The translations under genes were made by a program, and so were the position numbers. A stretch of 64,000 bases of DNA, taken from Ustulina deusta. Lineage: Eukaryota > Ascomycota > Sordariomycetes > Xylariales > Xylariaceae. Location of the stretch: NCBI GenBank assembly GCA_023159155.1, contig JAJNNX010000018.1, forward strand, positions 62,001-126,000, written 5' to 3'. Each line of letters starts with the position of its first letter. Within the stretch, counting starts at the first letter, position 1. Below are positions 12,070 through 24,801 of this stretch, piece after piece. The notes below the pieces were generated by a model. It searched no databases. It was not told the origin of the DNA and saw nothing but the letters and a program-made list of their open reading frames with translations.

Positions 12070-13364
12070 GATGAGAGCAGACCGGGCGGCCAATCGGTCG
12101 CGTGGGTAGGAATTGGACTGGTGGTGTTGGGCAAGGTTGAAAGACGGAGTGGATTCGGGTGGTTAGACACCAAAGGGCGTCGCAAAGGACGGATGGCTGG
12201 CGGCAGTGGAAACGGTCATGTCAGTAATAAAATACAATGCGCCAGGGAAGAATTCGACTATATCATGACCAATTGCACATGCACAGTGGCATACATGAAC
12301 TAGTCTGGGTTGGTTCTTGTGGGAGAAGTCGGTCGTGAAGCAAACCAAGTGCTCACAAGGCCGATCAAGTCCAATGGGTGTTGTGTTGGTGGTTGAAGAT
12401 GGTTGGGGTCATTGAAAAAAAGGCTGGTGTGGGTCGGCTCTTCCTGGTAGTGTGTGCTGCTGTGTGCTGTCAACGCGTACATGCCTACACTGCCTATGCT
12501 GGCGCGTTGATTGGATGGCCTGCCAAGGCTCTCTGCAAGCGGCTGTTACCGGGTGCACTACCTACTGTGGAGGTACCTACCTAAGGTACCACTGCGCGAG
12601 CCCCGCTGCCCTGGAGTGACTCCGGCACATGTGTAATAGGAATACCAGTAACAGGGAAGCACCAACGTCACTGCGGGGGCGGGGTTCTCAACCCGAGAAA
12701 TTTATCCATGGTGAATTCGAGAGACAAAGCTACTCCCTGGATTTCATATGTTACATGTCATAAAATTATCTAGATGCAGATATAGCAGACACAAAAGTAT
12801 TAATAACACAATATTTTCTTAAATAAACAGAAACAAAACAAGCACCATATTATTGAAGACTTAAAAGAACAACGATGTCAATAATGCCTTCTATGGCCGG
12901 CACAAATCTTGGACAGGTAAGTCCGGGCTAACCTTAACTTGCCTTGGGCCTATAGGCAGGCAGCTCAGGCTGTAACAGGCAGTATGTATGTATCAGGAGT
13001 CATTATTACGGCACCCACAGTGTCTGTTTTGGGCTCTATCTCTTCAACAAACATCAATACCGCCAACCATTGGTGTTTGCTTTCTCCTGAATCTAAGGGG
13101 GCAGAGTGAGATTTATTGCTACCTAGTATGCACCGCACTTCCAACCCAGTTCAAATCACCTCAAACGCACCTGGAAAAAAAAATTTTTCCTGGTGCCTCG
13201 GGGCTTAAAATCAGAGCCGCTGAAGAGTGTCTCGCAGCTTCAACCGTCTCAGTCAAAAAAAAAAACCCCCCCCATTTTACGCATAAGCTCTGTTGATATA
13301 TCGTGCTAGAGAGCTCACCGCCCAAAATTTCTGTTCATACGCGCGCGGATACATCCGATAAGAC
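12070..13364. other. Divergent promoter region
   Basis: About 1.3 kb separating two genes transcribed away from each other (RBM26-like and histidinol phosphatase). It contains a GGTACCTACCTAAGGTACC near-palindrome at about 12570-12590 and an A-tract running into a C-tract at about 13255-13271. I did not find a convincing TATA box or a Gcn4/Cpc1 site (TGACTCA). Confidence 0.5.
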
Positions 13365-14662
13365 ATGGCGTTCACAATGCACTCTCACTCGGGGCAATTC
13401 TGCCCTGGGCACGCCAAAGACCAGCTCGAGGACATCATCAAACATGCCATTGGCCTAGGCTATAAGACAATGGGCTTAACGGAGCACATGCCGCGGACTG
13501 CACTAGAGGACTTGTACCCCGAAGAAGTGAGCTCTCCTTCTTGCTCTCTTCCTCTTCCCGTGTGCAAAAGCCAAGTATTACCGATGCTAACATCATTGCT
13601 AGCTGGATGAGCCCGAAGCCTCACTCGCAGCCTTGATGCCGCGACACACGGCCTACCTCGAGGAAGCACTGCGCCTTCAGACCCTCTATGCGCCGCAGAT
13701 TTCACTGCTCATCGGGTTTGAGGGCGAATGGCTGCGGCCAGCCTACAAGTCGCTGATCACCGAGTTAGCAGCGCATCCGGCAATCGACTACTTCGTCGGC
13801 AGCCTGCACCACGTGAATGGGGTACCGATTGACTACGACAAGGAGTACTACGCGCGGGCCGTGGCGTCTGTCAGGCCGCTCACGAACGGGAGTCATACTA
13901 ACGGTGCTCCAGCCGGCGAGGCTAAGGTAGAGCCTGGAAGTGAAAACAGAGAGATCGAAGACGTTGAAGCGCGCGAGGAAAAGGCGTACGAGCGGTATTA
14001 CGACCAGCAGTACGAAATGCTTGTCGCTCTCCGTCCGCGCGTCGTGGGCCACTTCGATCTGATCCGATTGATGAGCTCGGATCCAGGTCGCGATGTGCGG
14101 CGCTGGCGCGGTGTTTGGGACCGCATTGAGCGGAATCTGGCCTTCGTCGCCTCATACGGCGGGTGGCTCGAGTGCAACAGCAGCGCTCTGCGGAAAGGAC
14201 TGGCCGAGCCGTACCCATGCCGGGTTATAGCTGAGGTAAATTTGATTTCTCAAGTCCTACATCCCTCCATCTGTCACCTCTACCTCACTTGCTGTCCTAA
14301 AAGTAGCCTGTTACCACCTTGTCGCCAGCGATTCTTCCCGTCTCCCTTCTCCCCTCCCAACACTTCCACCTATGATTATAATGCGCCATGCGAGTCAAGG
14401 GCTGACAGGGACATCGTAGAAATGGCTCTCCCTAAACGGAAAATTCACCCTTTCAGATGACAGTCATGGCATAGCGCAAGTGGGTACGAATTACGGACGC
14501 GCCCTGGATTTCCTGTCGTCTCTCGGCGTTGGAACGCTCTGGACGCTGAGGCGAGAGCCACAGCACTCGGACCGTGCGACTGGGAAGACGATGAAAGCAA
14601 GCCTGACAGAAGTGGCGGTTCCGGTAGACGAGATCCGTCCTGTTATTTCCAAGTGGTCATAA
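13365..14662 (+). CDS. his2: Histidinol-phosphate phosphatase (PHP family)
   Basis: Three exons, 13365-13526, 13603-14235 and 14420-14662, give 345 aa; both introns are GT-AG and fall between codons. The product is a PHP-superfamily metallophosphatase of the yeast His2 type (EC 3.1.3.15), which removes the phosphate from L-histidinol phosphate in histidine biosynthesis. Metal-binding motifs are visible in order: MHSHSGQF (HxH) at residue 5, TEHMPR near 40, GFEGEW near 92, GSLHHVNG near 122, GHFDLIRL near 210, and TLSDDSHG (DxH) in the last exon. A low-complexity insertion rich in Asn, Gly and Glu sits between the fourth and fifth motifs (residues about 145-180), probably a surface loop. ATG 13365 is the first in frame; an alternative Met lies only five residues in. 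Confidence 0.92.
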
Positions 14663-15353
14663 TAGATTGATGTTCTCCCATAGATATGGGCGAGCCTAAC
14701 TGGTAGGTCAGCATACAACGTAGAGAAAATTGCTTTTTCACATCGGAATAAATAAGGTCAAGTGGACAAAAAAGGATAACAACTACTATAATAGACGGTT
14801 ATACGAATAGATGATGGCACGAGACTGGAGAATCATTGTCACTCGCGTTTATAGTATCCAGGTCAGTGTGCTGGAATGAAGCAATCTGCTTCATAGTTGT
14901 CTATTGGGATGCAAATTCTGTATGCTTTAACAGCATGGGGTATATTTTGAGATACCCTTCGTAGCAAATTAATCGTGAATAGCCCTCTTAAAACGCCGAC
15001 AAACCGTCTAGGAGCTCTCGCCATTGAAAGATCATATGAAACAAGCCCATTTTCCAGCACTAGAAAAGCACCGATCCCTATGCTAGAAGTCAAGAAGAAT
15101 GACGAATTTGAGTATTAAGAAGATCGTGATAATAAGGTCGTAAAATGCAACCAATGTTCCGGGGGTATCTCAAGACGCACGAAACACATTACTTAATATG
15201 TTCGCCTTTTCGGAAAACAAAACGCCAGTACTCATACAACATTCCCGGAAAACAACACACCACAAATATCGGGATGATGAGGGCGCAAACATCCAGAAGG
15301 GGGGGGATTAATGGCCCTGCTTGCCTTCATCTCAAGCCAGGGTGGTAGTCAGA
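14663..15353. other. Convergent intergenic region
   Basis: About 690 bp between the 3' ends of his2 and lst4. AT-rich, no coding potential beyond short chance frames. Nothing distinctive seen. Confidence 0.6.
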
Positions 15354-18300
15354 CTAGCCATCGCCGTGTTCCACGCTTTCGAGCCAGGCTCGGACAGCTC
15401 CCCGCAGTGCGCTTTCTTTTTCACGGCTCACTTGGTAGCTGATGTTTTGGTAGGTGCCTTGGCTCTCCTTTTCGCGCTTGTCTACAACTTCCTGCACGAT
15501 ACTTCCCAAGGCCGACAAGACAACTGTCTTGCATTCGACACGAGGAACTTCCTGGAAATCTAGTCTCATATCGGGTGCTACCTCTTCAGGTTCTGAAGCT
15601 TCACTATTGCTTCGACCTCGACGTTTGCTGACTGATCTAGAGGAGGTAGCAGATGTCCCACGGCTTGAATCGCTTGTTTGGGCAATCACCTTTTCGACGG
15701 CATCGATAAGTGCTTCATCCAAAGTGACGAGTTCTTCCTCCTCATACTTCTCTTCTATTGGTTGATCGCATGGCGACAACGCCGGCGTCGCCATAGATGG
15801 ATTATAATGATCGAGGGAGATATTCGTGTTTCGGTCTGCCGCAGCTTTGGGCTTGACCAGGCGACGATAACGAAGCCGTTTGATGCTGAAGTTCGTAGCA
15901 TCTGCTATTATAGCACTACTTACGTCGACCCATTGCTCAACAGGCCACGCGTCTGAAATGGGATTTGGATGTACTGTTGGGGTTGGTTCGGCCCTGAGAG
16001 ACTCACGAACCTGGTCGAGCAGATCCTTTTGCGGGGGGATCGCCTGTAACGTAAAGTCGGGGTGATATCTCTGCAGCCATCCTGCAACGTTAAGGGGAGC
16101 ATCCCCATCGATAGCTAGCCGCGAAAACTGCTCAAAGCTATCTAGGCCACTTCCGAGACCAGGGGTGGAGAGGTAGCCACTACTTGATGGGGAGCTGACG
16201 GCCGTCTCGAACGAAGTTAAATACTCCGGGAACTGGACGTCAACATCAATTATACCATCATCATTATTTATGGACGTCTTGACGGGGGATTCGAAGGCAC
16301 CGGAAGGGTTGGGGGTCCTGGTCTGGGGGTCCAATTGCCTCGCTACCTGTTTCCGTGGAGTATCTGGTTCACCTTCGGCCGTTTCATTTATCCTAAGTTC
16401 GCTATTTGTTTCGGTGGGTCTAGCTTCCGCTTGTTTATCCATTTGGGAAAGCTCATCTTTCTTCGCCAACATTGCTTTCGTGGGCGATCCAATAGGACTA
16501 CCGTCTAGACCGACAGTATCCGGTGTTTGAGATGTCGAGTCTCGTCGCCGCGTGCCCCATAATCCACTGATGACACTACCCCATCGCGAGCTCTGGCGGG
16601 AATGCGTGCTTGCGTGGCTGGAGTGACCGAGACTGTCAACGCGCTTAAGTGATCGTTTTAAGTCATCAGCTGCCGCGCTGCCGCGGTTCTCCATTCGAAC
16701 GACATGGTTCATACTCCTTTGAGCGGTAGAAAAATGTGCGACAGCCTCATCAGGCAATATGGTGTTTGTTGTTGCGGCACTGCTCTTTCTAGTGTTGAGA
16801 TCACTCCCAGCTATGGGAAGCTGCGCTGGTTTGAATTCAGATGACCGCCGCTCATGATGCTGATTGTCTATACTAAGGTGTGCCAATTGAGCGGGTATCC
16901 CTGTCATTGACCGTGTGGTAGCCTGTGATTGGATGCTGAAGCTCCGAGTATGTGACGGAGCTCTCTGGCCTTGACGACGGTTGATCTTTCGCCGTAGTGA
17001 CTCTTCTTTATTAATCGGAATAATATATGATGGCGGAGAGTGACTGAATGCACCGAAAGAAGCAGATGTAGTCGGACGCTGGGTACGAACCGCCGGGAGC
17101 TGCTGGTTCGCCGGCAAGAATGCCGATAGGAGAAAGATCAACCTCCGTGCAGCCATCTTATCATTTGAGACGATCACTGTGCGAGAAGGCAAAGAAGTGT
17201 CTTCTTCACTTTTGGCCTTTTGTTGCTGATAGTAGCGCCGCCTGTACCAGATTGGGCTCAATGCCTGAAGCCAGTCGGTATGTGTCGCTAGAAAACCCGT
17301 GAGGAGATTGAAAAAGAAAAACCCTTGTTCTTTGCTACCGGCCCACCTTGCAACCCATCTAGCCTCTTCTCTCCACGGTCCCCAACGACCTTGACCTGTC
17401 ACAACCCTGGTGGCACAAAGCCCAGTCACAATACGTAGTTGGGCGTTTTGGACCTCCTCACTAGTCTGCTGATCTTGCATCAGCGCATTCGGAGGTAATG
17501 CCACAAGCTTTGCATATTGCTTGGGTAGCTTCACTTGAGAAGCATCCGAGCCACGGCGACTGTGCACGGAAGTTGTACGACCAACTTGGATGGGTGCGTT
17601 CATAGGGTATGGGTCAGGCGCTGATGAGTCTGCTTGCTTAAGCATTGGGTAGAGGGCACCGGCAACAACTGCCTGGAGGTGTGTGAGTGTCCTCATGATG
17701 ATATCCCAGTGTTGGGTTATGAAATCCATACGATCTTCGGCGTCGTTGCTATAGTACGATTCAAAAGAGTCCGACCCATAACCGGGACCAGCCATTGACC
17801 AGCCAGTCCGACGAGTAGAACCAAGGGATGATGGGAAAACATCGGGTTCATTAAAAGAGCTGGAAGCTCGAAAGGTAGGTTTAGATGCCGCTGTGCCCGA
17901 ATGTGATGTCGTAGGATTCACAGGGAGGGGAATTACTAGGGCCACAGCATACATCGGTGTCCTCTTGGGGACAGGCTTCGGCTTCTTTCGCTTCGGCTTT
18001 GACTCATCTGGCGAGTAGGGGAAAGGAAACCCCGTATTATCCTCCCCTACACCTTGAGGTGTCTCAAGATCATCACTGGGGAGATTGACAGGAAAGAGAC
18101 GAGTAACCAAAATCTTCTTGCGATCTGCTAGGCGTCCAGGGGGGTGCGTAGAAGCCTGGGGGTGTGCTGACTCCGATGTGAATGATTGCGCCAACCTGCT
18201 TGATCGCATGCTTGACCTACCTAAGGAACCTCGGCCATCGGCCGCGTAGGAGTTGGGTATGACAGTGGAACGGGTGTCACTAGGTATAACGTGTACCTTA

Positions 18301-18944
18301 GTAGATGTTCCTTTGTAAGCCATTACTTCGGTGTTGGCAAAAATGCAGCTAGAAAAGCTAGCGAGCTCCTCACGGTATTCTCTAGACGCACGTTGTGACT
18401 CTGTTTCGGCAAAGCTGTAGGCACGCGACTGTATGGATCCTCTTCGATCGAACGCACCTTGTCGAGGCTGAGGACTTCCTGGCTGTATCACTAACGGCTT
18501 TGTGACTTGGCCTTGGCTTCCCTTTCTCGGTGAAATAGGAGCTCGCCGTGAATCCTGAGAAATCCAAAGAGACGAGCTCGTAGCAGACACCGGAGCTGGT
18601 CGTTCGGGTGTAGGGCAAGGATGGCTGTCGAACAGCAACGAAGGGTTTACGTTACCGAGGGTATCCTGCATGATTATGACGCGAACGTCACGCACATCGA
18701 AATCGACCTCTCCGTCGTAATCATATGCGCTCGTCTGCGAGCCTGGGTGCAGAGTAGTCAATGCCGGCAAGGGGAAGACTTGGTCTTCGCGGTGGAAGAG
18801 CGCCTGGGTGTCTGGAAAAAGCAGACTGCGCGTATGAATTTCTTCCTGGACTGACTCGGGTGGCAATCTGATGCTTGGCGAAGTCTGCTGAGCAGACGCG
18901 CCTCCAACAGCGCCAGACGTCAGATTAAATAGCTTGCCCAACAT
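15354..18944 (-). CDS. lst4: Lst4-like protein (FNIP homologue; TORC1 signalling)
   Basis: A single 1196-codon exon. The N-terminal third matches the folliculin-interacting protein family. FDVRDVRVIIMQDTLGN is near residue 82 and EELASFSSCIFANTEVMAYKG near 215. KILVTRLFPVNLP lies near 290 and YAVALVIPLPVN near 345. DFITQHWDIIMRTLTHLQAVV, near 420, is followed by the next core segment with RWGPWREEARWVARW near 545. The middle is a long Ser/Arg-rich disordered region. The C-terminal part (VDVSSAIIADATNFSIKRLRYRRL through VRAWLESVEHG) resembles the family's DENN-like end. In yeast, Lst4 pairs with Lst7 (folliculin) and acts on Gtr2 at the vacuole in response to amino acids. The family call rests on recognised blocks; pairing with Lst7 is inferred. 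Length is typical of the Pezizomycotina form. Confidence 0.88.
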   Translation of the reverse strand: MLGKLFNLTSGAVGGASAQQTSPSIRLPPESVQEEIHTRSLLFPDTQALFHREDQVFPLPALTTLHPGSQTSAYDYDGEVDFDVRDVRVIIMQDTLGNVNPSLLFDSHPCPTPERPAPVSATSSSLWISQDSRRAPISPRKGSQGQVTKPLVIQPGSPQPRQGAFDRRGSIQSRAYSFAETESQRASREYREELASFSSCIFANTEVMAYKGTSTKVHVIPSDTRSTVIPNSYAADGRGSLGRSSMRSSRLAQSFTSESAHPQASTHPPGRLADRKKILVTRLFPVNLPSDDLETPQGVGEDNTGFPFPYSPDESKPKRKKPKPVPKRTPMYAVALVIPLPVNPTTSHSGTAASKPTFRASSSFNEPDVFPSSLGSTRRTGWSMAGPGYGSDSFESYYSNDAEDRMDFITQHWDIIMRTLTHLQAVVAGALYPMLKQADSSAPDPYPMNAPIQVGRTTSVHSRRGSDASQVKLPKQYAKLVALPPNALMQDQQTSEEVQNAQLRIVTGLCATRVVTGQGRWGPWREEARWVARWAGSKEQGFFFFNLLTGFLATHTDWLQALSPIWYRRRYYQQQKAKSEEDTSLPSRTVIVSNDKMAARRLIFLLSAFLPANQQLPAVRTQRPTTSASFGAFSHSPPSYIIPINKEESLRRKINRRQGQRAPSHTRSFSIQSQATTRSMTGIPAQLAHLSIDNQHHERRSSEFKPAQLPIAGSDLNTRKSSAATTNTILPDEAVAHFSTAQRSMNHVVRMENRGSAAADDLKRSLKRVDSLGHSSHASTHSRQSSRWGSVISGLWGTRRRDSTSQTPDTVGLDGSPIGSPTKAMLAKKDELSQMDKQAEARPTETNSELRINETAEGEPDTPRKQVARQLDPQTRTPNPSGAFESPVKTSINNDDGIIDVDVQFPEYLTSFETAVSSPSSSGYLSTPGLGSGLDSFEQFSRLAIDGDAPLNVAGWLQRYHPDFTLQAIPPQKDLLDQVRESLRAEPTPTVHPNPISDAWPVEQWVDVSSAIIADATNFSIKRLRYRRLVKPKAAADRNTNISLDHYNPSMATPALSPCDQPIEEKYEEEELVTLDEALIDAVEKVIAQTSDSSRGTSATSSRSVSKRRGRSNSEASEPEEVAPDMRLDFQEVPRVECKTVVLSALGSIVQEVVDKREKESQGTYQNISYQVSREKESALRGAVRAWLESVEHGDG

Positions 18945-21900
18945 ATCTTTTTATCGTTGGCTGCATGCGAGATGGCTAAATCGAAAGACACCTAGAGCCG
19001 CAGATCGAAGCAGTCCTCAGTAGTGTCAAATCATGTTGCGAAGGCACTTCGCTTGATTCATGGCCGCGTAGAAAGACATGGAAGCGATTTAACAAGAAAG
19101 TCTCGGAGACGCAAGACAACGGCGCCGTGTTCGTCAGTGGCCAGGGCAACACAAAAGCAATGAGAGCCCGACAAATATATAGTCAGGAGGCGCGTCGCGC
19201 TGAGGAGGATGATTGGCTGCGCGTCCAATCACGAGTGTGGACGAGGGTATACAAGAGTTCAAGGAAGCTTTTCAGTGGTCAGCGGCGAAGTAAGATCTGC
19301 TATAAACTTTATCGGTGAATGTGGCTGTGGGCTTGATTCTCTAGGCTCTTGATTAAATGTGATCTTCTTTCGCAGGTGGATGAGGAATTGACTCGGTAGA
19401 CACAAACCCAGATGGGAGCAATCATGGACAGTAGGGACAATAGGTAAGTGTACGTAAAATTGGATGCGAGGAAACAAGAGAATAGCCTCCTTCGTATTGC
19501 AGGAACGAAAAGCAGGATTCGGTGAAATAAACATATCGAGAGACCTACTTGGCGCACTTAAAAATGTGCAGGCGTCCTTGTCATAGTAATACAAAGACCG
19601 AGAAGTCGAACAGGTCACCACGTAACTCTTGGTCGTCGATGAGGTTACACCTGCTACGTGGTGGTGGCCAAGTAGTTCAGCTGGATGATGAACTTGAGCA
19701 AGCTGAACCCTTCAAGAAACACGTATCCAGACTTCAAGACAATGAGCACCAACTTGGGGTATTATAGTGACATTGGAGGTTGTATAGTTCGGTGGATAAA
19801 AATATCATGGACCAGGGAGTATGACGTTCTTAGTGTTTGTATAGTCCCCAGCTTTTCTGCAACGTCAGTGCAACCAAGCCAAGCCAGGTTACTTTCGGGT
19901 CAGCGTCCGAGTGCTGGGGATCAATGCAATAAGAAGGGACTGTTGATCTCCTTCAGGGTTGTTCCGATATTGCTTGATCCAGGCAAGGCCGGCAAACTGC
20001 TTGCAGGGCGAGGTGCGGCTTGTCGTTATAAGTGCCGTGATAAGACAGGCCTAGAGTAAATGAAGGGATGGGGAAAAGGGCCAGAGTACCGGATGCCCTC
20101 TTTCTACCATCGGCTTCTCGCCGATTGTGATGGTGTTGTAAATGGAAGAGCCGCGCGCGCTCTGGCGTTGGCCGGATTTGCAATCTTAAAAAGAGCAAGA
20201 ACAATACGGCGTGTTGCCGTCAGTCGCGTGCAAAGGGCCGAATCGATTCAGGATCCCTATGTGCCTCGAGTAAGTAAGATTGGGGTATCCCAGTCTGCGA
20301 TAGACACCGATGATGGCATTGACGAGAAGGGTGGGACGGGATGCGATCAGATCAACAATTAGATGAAAAGGGTATGATGTGACGGGCTGGACAGGTTGGC
20401 AGGCGGTGGGAGATTTCATTCCAGAGGATTGGTTCGGGTGCGATAGGCGGTCTGTGGAGATGCGATGCTTGCGATGCGATGTGATCAAAGTCGAGACGCA
20501 GCTGTGGGAATCCCATGCAGGAAGAAGCCAAGTTTGCGATCTGGAGGGGAAATGGAAGGTTTCTGGACTAGCGGTGAGCCAAGTAGTGACACTTGAGAGT
20601 TGCTTGAGACCACAGCCTATAACAAGGTATCGGATACATCGAGCGCTGCCCCGCCCCGCTATGGTGACTCCTCGCGGTGCTCCAACAAGCGCTGCAAGTG
20701 GGCTATCGTCAGCGTCGACGACCACTACCTACCCTATATACCACCTGGGTATTACCTACCTACCACCTGCATGTACACCACCTAGTACCTACTTAGGTAC
20801 CTACCTAGCGCATACCACTGCACGCTCTAGCTACGGTTTCTGCTACGGTGCTTTCAGTGGGGTCTAAGCGGGGGAGAGTGCAGTAGCTTGCATAGGGTGG
20901 GGGGGGCTCAGCCTGTCCTACACACCAAGCGCTGGACACCAGCAGCGAGTGCACCAGTGAGACGAACGCCATTTCGATCGAATTGGCAGAGATGGGCGTC
21001 ACGACAGCATGACGGTGCTCGATATCGCTTCTTCACTAGGCAAAGGTAAGTAAGGTTTATCAAGTTTTTGGTCATAATATATGTGAAAAATCCAATTGGC
21101 CTCTCCACGTCCCGTCAATAGCTCGCGTTGCTCTTGACAGTTGTAGGCTTGGTGTTGAGACCGGGAGCAATTGGGTGGTTGTGAGAAGGAAGGAAAAGGT
21201 ATGTGACATATTTATTACGTGCGGCTTCGAGGAATGGTTCATTTATTTGGTAGGATGGAGGTTTGGATGTAGGATCTACCTCCCGTAAGGCATCAACGAC
21301 ATATCCAGCATACACTTGACAGCTCTTGAGCATCTTGATTTGGGCTCGATCGGTCCCGCAGGCTGAGAACAAGAAACAGCTCACGGGCGCCTGTAGCATG
21401 TCCTGTTCAGATCTGGCTTGCGTCGACGGACTGCTCGTGCCCCTGTCTGTCCAGCTCGCCGGAATGCAAACGGATGGTGGTGGTATTCGTTCTGGCAATA
21501 AGGCGCGCTTTTCCGTGCCGGCAACATGGTCTTCGGAAGAGGCGGTCAACTCTCAACTCCCGCCTAATCCTTAATCCTAAAGTGATGTTGCAGTCAACCA
21601 CACCTCTCCAGTACAGGTTACGGATTACAGATTACAACATCTAAGCAGTTATTCCCCAGCGCTCAGCGTGTGCGAGCTTCCTACCTTCATTCCACCTTTT
21701 CCTGTCGTTCCCACGGCGTCTTCTCTTCTTCTTGTTCCCCGCCCTCCGTAGCCCCTAGGCGTAGACCTGCTATTCCGACTTGTCAACATCTGTAACCATC
21801 AGTCATTTCAAGATCTCGTTTTCTTGCTTCGCGTCGGTCTCTCTGCCGCCCTGCAGGCGCCAACCAACACCTGAATACACTTAGGTAGGTATTACATGGT

Positions 21901-24801
21901 ATGTACAAAAACAACTATCAGCACTACTCGGATGTGGTATAAGCATTCCCGGTTTCATGCTCTCTTGTGAATGGCCAGGCGTTGCCAGCACACACGCACC
22001 CTCTCCACCATCATACATGGGTATCCCCTCCTACCGACGACAATTCTCGCGGCGTGTCAATGCCAAGACCAGTGTCAGGTTGACCGAATAGCGACCTACG
22101 GCCATTTCTGTACCGGATTCGATTGTTCAGCATGCGGCCGCAAGGGCGGCTGTTTATTGATCCAGGTGTTTCCTATTCTTGTTGGCATGAGCAAGTCATA
22201 CTCATGATGCTGACCTCCTCAAAATTTATGCTGACGAAGCTGCCATACTTGTGTCACGATGCGTTGCAGGCATTGCCTGGGGATATTTACCTAACATACT
22301 AGGAGATACTAGTACACTAGAGGCAGGGCTCAGGGAGATCCATATTCTTCTTCTCCTCATCAATTATTGATCATGGCAGCCAGCACTTGACCTCGATGCC
22401 GTGTCTTGCTCCGGTTTTCGGGAGTCAACTACACTAGCAATACGAGCGGCCACGGCGGACGAATGCCGACTGCCCTACGCTAGACAAGCCAGCCTGACCT
22501 TTGACTTTGACTCATGAACTGTGGAACATCCATTCTACCTAGTGTAGGTCGCTATACTGCTAGATTGAGACGCTCCGACAATAGATCTCAACTAGAGTCG
22601 AGCGATCGCCGAATTAGTAAGGAAACCCAAAAGACAAACCCAGCAGCACGTTAATAATAACGCACCTATACATGCATCATTGAGCTGTACAGCCGAATAT
22701 AGTATGCATATCCCAACGCTCGTTAGCGGCCACCACTTACCCGTCGGCAAATAATGTCGCTTACCTTAGCGAGACACAGCGACGCAGGAGGGATCTGGCT
22801 TTCGAGGTCAAGACGCAAACGGGTCCACGGATACCAACATCGTGCATGTTGACTCGTCGGCAACAAACTTTGCGCTTGTTCCCGAAAAGCTCAGAGGTTT
22901 GCCAAAAATACATCTGTGCCATTGTTGATTGGGTCTTGTTTACGTGTCACGAGGACGCATGGGCTTTATCTTGTTGTTTGACATGTTCAGAAACCTGTTT
23001 ATCACGGCGGGCTTTTCATTTACAGCGCTGTGACTATCCTGCCTACTAGTAGGTACTTAGGTAGGCACAGTATTTTCTGGTCTTAGTGTTAATGTTCACT
23101 AATAAAACCCACCCAGTATTTCTACCCACCTATCCACCTCAACACCAAAGCGGCTGCATACCTACCTCTTATGCTACCTAGGCAAGCGCGTACTGCAATC
23201 GGTATTCTCATCGCCTTTGACTTGCCGGCAATTTTTGACTTGGCACTTTTTCTTATTGCATGCAGCGCTTGCGATTGGCTATGCAGACCAAGGTAACGTG
23301 GCCCACGGTCCGGTGGATGTCGCCCGCACTACACCTGGAGTGAGGACGATGAGGTGTCTTCTTACGGCGAGACCCCTCACAAGAATTATGGTAACCACAA
23401 GTAAGGTGAGAGGTACGCAACACTTCTGCCGCGTTCAGGCCTCAAGATCATTAAACTGCGTTGCAAAGTCACTGATGAGGTGGATATTCGCAGACATTGA
23501 TTGATTGCTACGTGGGCTATTTTTTCCTAATGTGGGTTGAACGTGCGCTACATCCAACATAGCTAATCTTAATTGTCAATGCTAACAGCCGCTGTAACCG
23601 AGGTCGGCGTGTCGTGTGTGAGATTTAGATCAACGGCAGCTCTATGAGTGACCTTTCAGGTGTGTGTATGTTATATTCCCAACCCGGAAAGTACAACCTC
23701 TTTGAATAGCGGCTCTTGGGATCAAGGTCTGTGTGAGCGCAGAGCAGGTATCTCTATCTACCGCCTCATCCCAATTAAGCGACCACACATCTGCTTGGCT
23801 AGCATTGTAAGTGATCAAATGCCAACTCATCATGAGCCAAGCTTTGACAAGCTTTGCTCAACAAGCACTTTATGGGCAGAAGATTATCACCAAGGGCCTG
23901 AATTGACGAGACGACTCTTGAAACTTGACCTGGTATACATATTTACTCGTCAAAGCTTCCCGTCTCTTCGAGTTCAGCGAACCGAGAAATAATAGTATAC
24001 GGATCGTACGGCCCAACGGAGGCTTCAAAAATCGCGTATACTCAAACCGAGCTACGTCCCCGTCATGTCCTGGAGCGGCGAATACATCATGATGGAAGCA
24101 ATAACATATAATTTGTCAACTTCTGGAGTGTGGAAAGGACACAATGAATAAGGACCCTAACGCGCCTTAGCTAGCTCTTGAGGTTGCGGCGGATGTCGCT
24201 TGCGAGTAGACTAGCAAGTTCAGCTCAACTCTAGAACGGTAGACTAGTGTCAACGCGTCATCACATCGTTCATGGTCCTCTAATGAGCCGCACGAATCGT
24301 AGATGAAGATTCAAGAATCCGGACGCTGATAACATTCGTGGCTAGAATTATCCTGGATTCCCTTGCCCCTACAGTCTCGTGCAATATGAGCAATCAACTC
24401 AGATTACAACATTGGAATAGGCTCATAACCAAATTAGAAGACTTCAGTGTATAGAAGTTGCTGATGAAGATCTAAGAGAACTACCCACACGGCAGACCAC
24501 ACACTTCCTACCTATATGTAGGAGGAGCCCCTTTGTTTATAAGGGGTAGGCAGCAATAGAATACCCCACCCATAAGATACTACGCAAGGCAGCATTTTCA
24601 ATTAGCTAATACCAACTTCATATCAATAAGATGACCTCTTTTATTCATGCACTCAGTCCCTCAGTATCAACTATTCTTTTCAACATTGCGTTACAAGCGT
24701 AAACAGCAGCCGTCCCATGACCCATCTCCCCCTCTACGCAACTTCACTATCCATACCCTAGAGAAACATGCTCTTACGTGATGCCCCTTCATGTGGCTAA
24801 G
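18945..24801. other. 5.9-kb stretch with no gene found
   Basis: I looked on both strands and find no frame with family motifs, plausible signal peptide or intron-joined domain. The longest frames (179 codons at 20186-20725 minus, 162 at 20379-20867 plus, 144 at 21115-21549 minus) have low-complexity, shadow-like composition. The area is not uniformly AT-rich, so it does not look like a RIP-destroyed transposon. TACCTAGGTA-type words cluster at 20740-20815, 21883, 23045 and 23160-23190. It includes the lst4 promoter near 19000 and the 3' flank of the oxidoreductase at 24800. A non-coding transcript is possible but not shown by sequence alone. Confidence 0.5.

Noticed and set aside
20186..20867. 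Overlapping frames of 179 and 162 codons on opposite strands
   Set aside because: They shadow each other, lack motifs, and run into simple TACCTACC repeats.
21115..21549. 144-codon minus-strand frame
   Set aside because: No domain, odd composition, no promoter signal seen.
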